Shown here: positions 1 to 9,000 of the stretch, in pieces
How the letters are laid out: each line of letters opens with the position of its first letter
How positions within the stretch are numbered: position 1 is the stretch's first letter
DNA from: Baffinella frigidus
Lineage: Eukaryota > Cryptophyceae > Cryptomonadales > Baffinellaceae
Length of the DNA stretch: 11,425 nt
Reading direction: 5' to 3'
Assembly: GCA_026770585.1 (NCBI GenBank)
Contig: MU646316.1
Coordinates: 734,807 to 746,231, forward strand
Translations under genes and position numbers: made by a program
The notes under the pieces: model-generated
What the model saw: the letters and a program-made list of their open reading frames with translations, nothing else
Told to the model about the DNA's origin: nothing
Databases searched by the model: none

Positions 1-292
1 GGCTTGGTCACGTATCTAACAGATTTCTGTCAGATACGTGACCAAGGGGGGGGGGGGGGCAGGAGAAGCGCTGTCCCGCGCGAATGTTGACGGGGTTGTA
101 CCGCGGGCCCAGACTGTCAACTTGAGTATAGTCCCTAGGTAGGAGGAGGTAGGGTGGACAGGAGCAGCACCAGGCTCTTTCCCGCTCCAAAATTGACGGA
201 TTTGTACCACACAACCCAGCATGCCAACTCAAGAATAGTCCGCCCACCCGACGGACGCAGAGCTAGGAGTCTAGTCTGGGCGGGAGAGGCAC
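1..292 (-). other. Partial intron 10 (runs off left edge)
   Basis: Follows exon 10; no convincing exon found. It contains a diverged direct repeat (73-134 and 180-242, shared TTGACGG and TTGTACC), a G14 run (46-59) and a hairpin (3-46). By analogy with other introns, the direct repeat may be duplicated edges of the next exon beyond the window. Confidence 0.55.
3..46. repeat. Hairpin with 20-bp arms
   Basis: CTTGGTCACGTATCTAACAG (3-22) pairs with 27-46 with one mismatch and a 4-base loop; followed directly by G14. Confidence 0.93.
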
Positions 293-397
293 CGAGCGAG
301 GGACGACAGAGAGGATCGCAGGGGCAGAGTCGTCAAAGTAAGTCAGCGTCAGAACCCCTACCAGCGCGGGGGCAGACGTAGCCCACACCTCGAACAC
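293..397 (-). CDS. Exon 10 (end of one TIG-like unit, start of next)
   Basis: This exon has 105 nt (35 codons), phase 0. The acceptor is CACCTGCAG|GTG; the proposed donor is CGCTCG|GTGCCT. The translation starts VFEVWATSAP, continues LTLTYFDDSAPAILSVVP and ends RS. The T-Y-x-D-x-x-P-x-I-x-x-V-x-P linker between consecutive IPT/TIG repeats is clear. The next exon should begin with the GGT turn of the following TIG, which I cannot place inside the window. A near-copy of the first 27 coding bases lies at 879-908 and is judged intronic. The 3' end is uncertain because the next acceptor is not in view. Confidence 0.7.
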
Positions 398-2967
398 CTG
401 CAGGTGGTATTGTACTTTTCGGGTCAGCGCGGATTTTGGATCGGGGTCGGGGAGTCGGGAAAAATCGAAAATATCGAAAAAGGGCTCTAGTATTTGTGAC
501 ATATTATGGGTGGGGGGTGCATCTTGTCATCATATCAATGCATAAGATAGCATAAAATCAAAAATATCGAAAAAGGGCTCTAGTATTTGTGACATATTAT
601 GGGTGGGGGGTGCATCTTGTCATCATATCAATGCATAAGATAGCATAAAACTTTAGATGGACGCACCAATTATCGAGATTTTCATTTCCCGACACCCCGA
701 CCCGACCTCGAGAAAATCCGCGCTGACCCGAAAAGTACAATAGCTTGCGTGAGAAACCAACGGGGCCGCGTCGATTTTCCGGAATTCCCACGAGCAACGC
801 CGGCCCCGTTTGGTCCTAACGCAAGCTACCTATGATGTCTGGAATGGAGCCGGCCCTCCCGTCGCCTAATTGGACAGGGGCGGACGTGGCCCAGACCTCG
901 AACACCTGTGCTCATCCGGGAACAGGTTTAATTTAAAATAAAGTGGCCTATCAAAAAGGATTCTGGCCCTAATTAAATTTACTTAGGGCCCTAATTAGCC
1001 TTTGTCCAACTTCTATGAACAAATAGGGATTCGTTTTATTTTGAATTAAACCTGTCACCGGATTAGTGCGAGTGTGGTCCGCGTCAGCGCATGCGTGCCT
1101 CCCCGGAATACCAATTTGCAAATCGAAAATACGAATCGCGTGCACCGCGGAACGTTGGACAAACTCCCAGGATCTCAGTGGGTCTATTTGGACCCCCTCG
1201 CCACTTAAGATATGGGGGGCCGCTGCTGGGGGGGAGGCGACCTGTGGTCCGGACGTGAGACTCGGGGGCGCGCGGAACGAGAGGGTGGTCAGGTCCGGAG
1301 ACGATGAGGCGATCGCGAACACCTCGACGCCCTCCCCCCCGCGCAGCCGGAGCGCCGCCTCGAGCACCGAGTGCAGAACCGGGAAGTTGAGCAACCCCAC
1401 GGAGACGAGCGCCCCCGCCGACATCGGCACCATCTCCGGGAACAGCCCCTCGACACGCGGTGGGCCGCCCGGCGGGGACACCCACAGGATCCCCCCCGAC
1501 GCGGCATTCCCCCCCGCCTGCAGCCGGATCTTGCCTGTCCCGTTCTGCCCCCCGGGGGACGCCGGGAGGAGCACGAGCGCGAGGAAGGCGTTGGCGGGGG
1601 TGATGGAGCCGTCCACGGACGCGTCAGCCGCGGCGCGGAGCGCTGCGGAGACCACCGCCCACGACGAGATCGTGTCGAGCGGTGCGAGTGCGAGGTATGA
1701 TGAGATCTCCACGGTTCCGAGGAGCGCTTCGTACGTCAGGTCGCGAGCCTCCCATGAGGAGAGGGGGACGTGCCCCACCACCTGCGCGGGGGACGGTTGA
1801 AAAGGTAGACAGGCCACGCCAGGGCAGAAGTGGGGTTTGCACACACACTCGTTCGCAATAGATGGCTCATTCTTCTTGAAAAACATTAAATTCTTTTTGA
1901 AAAACATTATTGCGCCCAGTAACGGCTCCAATTCCCAAAACTGTTGGCCCTACTACCTGCACAACACGCCAGACAGCTCGCGTCAGGAGGACGGGGGGGG
2001 GGGGACGCCACAGCGGGCGAGTGTGGCTACGAAGGGAGTGTGGCTACGAAGGGTGGCTACGAAGGGAGTGTGGCTACGAAGGGATTTTCGGCCCTCTGCC
2101 GCTGAGAGCCGCCCGCGCCCGGGAACGTGCATAGACACACTCATTTTTTCTTCTAGACGTCTGCAAGAACATTACTACACAAATTCTTCGGGACGTGACC
2201 TATGTGTGGTAATGTTCGTTGCCAGAGTCGTAAAAGAAAAATACTTGTTCCCGGATGAACACAGGTAGACAGGTACGCCATGCCAAGGAAGACCCCGCAG
2301 AGACGTTTTGTAAAGTCACTTTGAAACCTTCTGTAAAGTCGCTGTGAAGTGTTTGCCTGTGAACGAGCGTGACGAGCGCAACGCGACGGGGAAGCGTGCG
2401 AGGGGACCGCCACCAAACAGTAGCAGCTTTTACCAGATCCTTGCAAGAATCCGGGTAGGAGAAAAAAATATTTGATTCATTCGTAGGACCGTACGGTAGG
2501 AGGCCATAGGGGCCCTGCGAATAACTGGCGGGAGATTCAATGAGATCTCATTGATTTACCTGAAAATCACTACAGTACGCGACCCGGTACTAAGCTGTAA
2601 CGGGTTGCTGGTGGGAGAGGAGAGATGGGACAGCTCCAGGGAAGAGGAGGGACTAGCTCTGTCCCAGCAAATGTGGGCCATTATTTCGCCTCCCCCGAAA
2701 TTTCACAGGTAAATTTTGACCCCCCCCCCCCCCCCCATGAAATTTACCTGTAAAATTACGGGGGAGGGGGGCGAAATAATGGCGAGCCCAAATTTAAGTG
2801 GGACAGAGCTAGAGGGAGAGCGCAGCGAACCTGCGCAGAGGTGGTGGTGGAGGTGCCAGCCACGGCGGTGAGAGTCGGGAGGGGCGGGCAGGAAGAGGCG
2901 CCTTTGCAGAAGCCGGTGAAGCCTACGAGCACCAACAAGCCTCCTGATACCCGTGCCTGCATTCCCG

Positions 2968-3050
<83 letters not shown>

Positions 3051-6000
3051 GTCAGTCACTGTGCACCTCTCCACACAACGGACTTCGAAGGGGTTTCGAA
3101 TAACACTTACGCGATAAAACCTAGCTCCAACGCGCCTCCTGTCACCCGTGCCTGCATCGAAGGGGGGGGGAGGTTTATTAAGTTGACATACACGACCACT
3201 CGAGGTTTATTAAGTTGACACACAAGACCGCGGCATGGAGATAGGGGGAGAGGTGGGATGAGAACAGAGGGCTCATGCTGCCGGAAGCCGACGAGCACCC
3301 ACGCAGGGCTGCAGGGGGGGGGTATTCAAAAGTCATTTTTCAGGGTAAATGGTTCTCAAAAGTCATCTTTCAGCAGAAAAACGGCTCCAAGAAAGCACAA
3401 ACGGCTCCAAGAACGCACATGTAACACCCTACCCAAGGGCCTGAAGTAGCACCGCGCCTCCTGACACGCACGCCTGCATTCCTGAACGGTGCTGTCAGTC
3501 CTTTAGGTTCTTCGAGCTCCCAACATAGGTGCGCGACCCCCACTCAAGAGGCGTCCTGGGGGTTGACGCCATGTGCACCTGGTGTATCCCTTAAGTGGCC
3601 AGTAGGCTCATACGCCCCACCGTATGCCCATAGGAACTGCCTAGGGCCTCTTGGCGGTCAAATTTGACCGTCTGGCCACTTGAGGGATAGTTCCAGTGTT
3701 TCGGGGTTCGGGTGGGCGGAGACCTTGGAGGGGCGGAGCGAGAGGATGAGCGGGAGGGAGGTGTCTCGGAACTCGAGGATTTCAGCCTCCGAACGGACCA
3801 CCAAAATCTCGCCTGTCGAAATGTCGAAACACATCAAAGTTTGATTCACTTCGGACACCGCTCATAAGGACCTCTCAGAGACCTGATGTCAGCTCTGACT
3901 TACGGTAACTCTGGACGTCAAGTACGGGGTCGACTGCAGGAAAGACGCGCGTGGACATCGGCAATCCTTACATCAACGCTGCTAGAAAAGGCGTAGCATA
4001 CCCGCAAATATACCCGAGGCACTCTGGACGTCAAGTACTCAAGGATTTTAGCCTCCGAGCGGACCACCAACATCTCGCCTGTCGAAACACAATCAAAGTT
4101 TGATGCACTTGAGACACCGTCACCAAGTAGCTGTAAGAGAGTGTCAAGACCTTAGACCTTATGTTAACTCCTATGTTAACTTGTGTTGACTCTGACTTAT
4201 GTTACTTTGTGTTAACACTGACGTATGTTAACTCTGAGCGTCAAGAACTCGAGGATCTGAGCATCCATGCGGACTGACAACATCTCAGGTTATCAGTATT
4301 AGGTTATTGGTTGATGACGGTACTAGGTCATTAGCTGATCACGTTTGAAAAGGCTGGTGGGGCCTCTTGAGGTATTTTCTGAGGGTAAAAAAGAAGAAGA
4401 AGAAGATCTTGCCTATCCACAGGCAAGAGCCAACAAGTACCTCTCAGAGCGTGTCAAGATCATATGTTAACTCTGACTTATGTGAACTCTGATAACTCTG
4501 ACTTATGTTACCTCTGAGCGTCAAGACCTTATGTCAACTCTGATTTTATACATATGGAGCGTGGGTGTCTTTTTTTGGGGGGGGGGGGGGGTCGACTGCA
4601 GGAAAGACGCGCGTGGACATCGGCAATCCTTACATCAACGCTGCTAGAAAAGGCGTAGCATACCCGCAAATACCCGAGGCACGCCGGAAACATACCCGGA
4701 AACATTCCCGGAAACATACTATGGGGGAGAGCTAGTTGGCAACCGATCGGATAGAATCCCTTATCTTACGGTTGCCCTTGCCGCCAAAGTCAATTATGTG
4801 TGGGCATTTCCGTCCACGTTTGCCGATTTCAAGGGAAAATAATAGAAGGACACAGGGCGTAAAATGACATGTAGCTCTCCCGCGTAGTACCCACGGCGGA
4901 AACATACCCGAGGCGCGGATGATGCGCGCAATGATCCCGACGAGCCCCGGCGCCTGCCCCGCCGGCGTCGTGGCCTCCACCATCGTCGACGCGAACCGCA
5001 CATCACCCGCGTCGCCCGACGACGTGAACGCCGAGGGGACCGCGGCCGCGTTCCCGAAGATTACGGCCACTGAGTCCCCCGGAGGGAGGAACACGTGGGA
5101 GAGCGTGAAGGTGACTGTGGTCGGGGCGGATATCGCGACCCACAAATCCCCCCGCGCGCGCCCCGAGACGGACACGGACGACGTCGGGATCTCGGGGGGG
5201 GGCGGGACAACGAAGGTGAAGAGCACTTCGGCGCCCGCGGTTGAATTGCTCGACACGACGAGCGGCGCGGCCCCGCCGGGGCGGAAGAGCGTCACCCGCA
5301 CCACCGCGGGTCCTGCTGTGCCTCGGATCGTGACCGCGGTGATTGACACCTGGTGTAGGGGGGGGGGGGGTCACGCATCCTTCTGTGGGTACAGCACGCC
5401 TTGTGTGTCACAGTCTCCACAGGAAGCAAGGTGTGGCCTGCAGCCTTCTCGACACGTGTGTCACCGTGTCTACGATCGTGTCCGCAAAAAGCAAAGCGGC
5501 TAGGGTCCAATGCACGTGACCGTGCGTTCAGACGGGGTCTGGTCGGGTAACGCCTTACTGAGGCCCCACCTAGTCTCGTCGGGCACCTTTATAGATTCTA
5601 TCTCAGAAACTGTCCATCTAAACTATTTCTGGTACAAATCGAAGAGTTTTAAAACGCTAAATGTACAGAATGGCTCCACGCCCCACCAAAATCTGAGATA
5701 GAATCTATGGAAAAACGCAATGAAGTCCAATACCGCATGCTAAGCATCCTGTAATCAAAGGGTTTCCCGATGAGGTGAAGCGTCAGGGGGCGGGATGCGG
5801 GGGAGGCGAGGGGCTGGACCGAGTTGAGCAAAAGTTCGACGAGGATGACATTCGCAGTCACGTCCCCAATCACCACCTCAGGCATCCCATCCAAAACAAT
5901 GGCTCCAACGTTCCCCACCACAATCGTCAAAACGCCCCCCCCCGTCGTGAGCCCAACGGCGGGCACCACTTGCGAGAGAAACGGCCCGCGGTAGAAAAAC

Positions 6001-9000
6001 TCCACCGGCTCTTCAAACGGCATTTCCACCCCGCCGATCGCGAACGTGACGGGGACCCGGGCGTCGCTCGCCCCGGGGTTCGCAGGCACGCGGAGGAAGA
6101 TGCGGACCAAGTCCGTGCCGACGTAGGCCATCGAGAGGATCTCCGCGGCACGTGAGGAGTTCCCGGAGGGGAACGTGATGAGGAGGTCAGATGCTGAGGA
6201 GGAGCGGAAGTGCGGGAAGCGCCCGAGGCGTGTGTAGGGCCCGACCGGATCCCGGATGTCGACTCGCACGACCTGTAGGAAGTGGAGTTAGAATCCATCC
6301 GGGAAACGCTCGTGTGACACGGGGTAGAGTAGTGACAGACGCGGGGTACAGTAGTGACACACTGCGCAGCATGTGTGGCGCAGACGCTGGGTGTTTGGCA
6401 ATAAATTATCAATCTCACGCACCATCTGGTGTCGCGCCGCATGCTTCAGCCAGAATCTTATCTCAGAAAAGGGATTTTAGAATCCGTTTTCTTAAGTCAA
6501 TTCCCCTTCAAATATGTCAACTTATGCGTAGAGAAAAGAATAAGTTGACGAATTTGTATGGGAATTGACTTAAGAAAACGGATTCTAAAATCCCTTTTCT
6601 GAGATAAAATCACCCACGTGAGACGTCGCATGTTTCAGCCAGAATGACCCACGTGAGGCGTCGCGTGCTTCAGCCGCCACAATCACCAGGGTGACGCTTG
6701 GATCGGCAGCAAGGCCCCGGGTGGGAGTGAGAGTTCATAGGATAACGGACCAAAACCCGGGTAGTTAGGCGTACGGTAGGCCGTAGGGCCCCTAGGACCT
6801 GGTTATTCGTGGGAGCCCCCCTAGGCCCATACGGCCTACCGTAGGCAATACCGTAGGCCGAACTACCCGGTTTTCAGTCCGTTACCCTATTAGAGTGGGG
6901 CAGACCGTCCCGCCCCCCAGCGCCCCGACGCTCGGCGCCATAACCACCAGCGCAGGCATCGGAAGCGCGCGATACTGAATCGAGAACGCTGCGGAACGAT
7001 CCGCCGCCGCCGGGGCGATACGCCCGGTCACAAGCCCGTCCCCGAGAATCCCCCCGCCGAAAAACGCGGGGGTGAGCGCGAGGTGTGTTTCAATCCCGAT
7101 GCCGAGGGGGTCTGAGAGCGCTGATCCGTCCCACACGAGGAAACGCGCAGTGATGACGGCCGTGGCGTTGGCTGCGACGCCGCCGCGCACGAGCGGGAGG
7201 ATGAAGGTGGCGCCGACCCCCGTGGTGCCCGCCGCGACTGCCGACGCAGGGAGCGGGAGGTGGAGGATGCGGACGGCTTCGGACGGGGTGACTTTGGTCC
7301 CGACTGAGTTCCAGACGTATGCGCGAGAGTCGAATTCGGATGCGACGATCGGCATTACCTGTGCACAGGCAAGATCTGGCGTGTCAGCGCACAGGCAAGC
7401 GCTGGCGTGTCAGACGGCGGTATCGATGAGGGTAGCACTGTTCTATTACACTCGGAGCCAGAACATTTCGCTCAAGTCAACTCCCCCTGAAAACCAGCGC
7501 CTTAAGTCAAATGCCTGCCATGGTGGCAGGGTCCATCTCAACGAAATCAGGGGAAAGTCGACTTAGGTGAGCTGGTTGACTTAGCAGAAATCTTGTGACT
7601 TGGAGTGTATTATGCACGCAGCGTGGCGACGGTGTGGCGGGGAATAAATGTGTGGCGGCGTATGGTTCGCAAACAGTCAGGCAATCCGCCGGAAGCGCAG
7701 CGTTCTTAAGTCAACTTCCCCTCAAAGGAGTATGCTCCCTTGCGTTGAGACGCAAGGGAGCATACAACTTATGGACAACTCAAAGTTTTCATGAGTCAAC
7801 TCCCATACAAATGCACTCGGAATCTGGGTGCATCTGTGGGAGATTTACGTAAGATTTCCCCCTGGGTTGCCTCCAGGGTGGGGAGCATACCGAGAGGACG
7901 GTCGGGAAGATGCGCCACGCAACCTTCCGCGGCGCCGCATAGTACAAAAACCCGAACCCCGCCTCATTCCGCGCGATCACGCGGAGATAGTACACCCTCC
8001 CCTCGAGCAGCGCAGTCCCGGGCACGAGAAACGAGCAGGGCGAGTCGGCGTTGGCCCCCCCGGGGTTCGCGCAGGCTGACGGGGAGGTGTCGAAGGTCTG
8101 GGAGGCGCAGGATTGTTCGAGGGAGGTGCACGATTTGACGCGGTAGCTGAGAATCGGGGCGGAGGGGTCGTTGGGGCCGTAGCCTACGTCCAAGGGCGGT
8201 GCCCACCTGCCAGACGCCAATCGTACTTCAGTTGTCTACGTGTGCGCGCCCAGGGCGTACCTCACCACACGGTGGACTACGAACCTTTCATCAAATGTCA
8301 ACTTGCCTGATGACAAACAACTTTGAGGATTTTTCCACCGCAAATTGGACACGTAACACCCAGAATTCCGGCCACAATGAAACCCTCGAAGTCCACTTTG
8401 TGGAGACTTGCATTCGCACGACCCTGCGCTTCCGGGACGGTCTCTCAACCCTTACCGTAAACCCTAGACCCTAAACCAGGAATGTGCCTACGTCCCTAGT
8501 TTCGTGCAGTCAAGTCCCTACAAGTTGGACACGACTCGTTCCAGTTTCTGAATTCGTACCCGAATTCAAAAGATCCGTTTGCCCCCTCGCTATCCGACCA
8601 AGACACACTGAATTGTGCAGGCTGTCATCCGACAGTCGGACTGGGAGAGCTTTGTGCTTCGAACCTCTATCGAAAACCAGAACCCGCGCGGAGCCTGTAT
8701 CCACCAGCCCTCCCAACTGGCTCAAACAGTGCCCTGCAAGGTCTTCGAATTTACCTTGTATCGGGGTCGGATCCGACTCCGGTGTCAAGGTAAATCGAAA
8801 ATGTTCCAGAGCACTATGTGAGCCACCTCCAAGGGCGTGAGCAGTAGGGCGGCGCGGGACATACCGGATCCGGATGCCGGTAGGCTCCTCGGATCCGACG
8901 AGGTTGAGCACCTCCCCAGGGCGCCCGAAGATTTTGACTGAGACTGGCGGGGTCCAGGGTGAGGTTCCGATGTAGTTTGCGGCTGAAGCGCGCGCCTGCG

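Larger units (their letters stand above)
398..1058 (-). other. Intron 9 (661 bp): three adjoining fold-backs and an exon-edge copy
   Basis: Phase 0, donor CCG|GTGACA, acceptor CTGCAG|GTG. In plus order it consists of a fold-back at 408-742 carrying a 93-bp tandem duplication in its loop, a second at 741-828 sharing its boundary with the first, a copy of exon 10's start (879-908), and a third fold-back at 922-1055 ending three bases from the donor. Confidence 0.78.
1782..2830 (-). other. Intron 8 (1049 bp)
   Basis: Phase 0, donor GCGCAG|GTTCGC, acceptor GCGCAG|GTG. It contains a 21-bp tandem pair (1869-1909, TTGAAAAACATTA), a short tandem array (2020-2083), a 15-bp hairpin (2167-2217), an 18-bp perfect palindrome (2537-2554) and a large fold-back (2652-2812). 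AGGTAGACAGG near the acceptor recurs at 2265. No gene seen at 2220-2530. Confidence 0.74.
2944..3668 (-). other. Intron 7 (725 bp)
   Basis: Phase 1, donor ACG|GTCAAA, acceptor ATCAG|GAG. It contains a GA microsatellite beside the acceptor (2969-3048), three copies of the acceptor edge, tandem repeats at 3171-3227 (32-bp unit with AGGTTTATTAAGTTGACA) and 3335-3418, and an inverted copy of exon 7's end. Confidence 0.72.
3813..4907 (-). other. Intron 6 (1095 bp): dominated by direct duplications
   Basis: Phase 1, donor CGG|GTATGT, acceptor GACAG|GCG. Unlike the other introns it has no large fold-back. It has a 94/92-bp near-identical direct repeat, repeated copies of both exon edges, a minisatellite of TTATGTTAACTCTGA-like units (4140-4250, 4462-4545), an (AAG)5 run (4391-4406) and a G17 tract (4575-4591). 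The section 4720-4890 is without recognisable features. Confidence 0.75.
6273..6905 (-). other. Intron 4 (633 bp)
   Basis: Phase 0, donor ACG|GTCTGC, acceptor CTACAG|GTC. It contains two large fold-backs (6458-6607, 6737-6890), a 22-bp tandem pair with GGGTAxAGTAGTGACA (6317-6361), and ACCCACGTGAG units with a 36-bp period at 6611-6675. The splice rebuilds GGGT|VVRVDI, a TIG turn. Confidence 0.8.
7359..7890 (-). other. Intron 3 (532 bp)
   Basis: Phase 0, donor TCG|GTATGC, acceptor CACAG|GTA. It holds two fold-backs of a CTTAAGTCAA-type family and a two-copy tandem repeat next to the acceptor (7362-7411, unit about 25 bp, containing GCACAGGCAAG and CTGGCGTGTCA). No gene seen. Confidence 0.78.
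8207..8864 (-). other. Intron 2 (658 bp)
   Basis: Phase 2 intron, donor CCG|GTATGT, acceptor GGCAG|GTG. It contains the family A fold-back next to the donor (8701-8835), a solitary family B half-element (8519-8608) and a short degenerate CCCTAAA run (8450-8478). The part at 8230-8445 shows no recognisable element. Confidence 0.78.

Noticed and set aside
834-907. Extra exon between exons 9 and 10 using the duplicated acceptor
   Set aside because: Its only plausible donor gives 74 nt, which shifts the frame of exon 10. The sequence after the first 30 bases does not resemble a TIG domain.
1066-1800. 244-codon plus-strand open frame opposite exon 9
   Set aside because: Mirror of a GC-rich real exon. 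Composition is low-complexity Arg/Pro/Ser/Ala, there are no domain motifs, and the minus strand has consistent splice sites and beta-domain patterns.
1782-1931. Upstream extension of exon 9 as coding
   Set aside because: Composition changes to AT-rich, it contains a tandem 21-bp repeat (FFKKN twice), and a good pyrimidine tract and acceptor lie at 1782; phase with exon 8 fits the shorter exon.
2020-2083. CRISPR array
   Set aside because: Units are contiguous without spacers, so it is an ordinary tandem repeat.
2841-3218. Plus-strand frame with a long Glu-Arg repeat, and the Ser-Leu repeat opposite
   Set aside because: Both come from translating the GA microsatellite; not a credible protein.
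4919-5503. Plus-strand open frame opposite exon 6
   Set aside because: Antisense shadow of exon 6 that runs on into the G-homopolymer and intron 5, with no recognisable features.
7730-7765. Rho-independent terminator
   Set aside because: Strong hairpin but no following T tract, and it sits in an intron of a eukaryotic gene.
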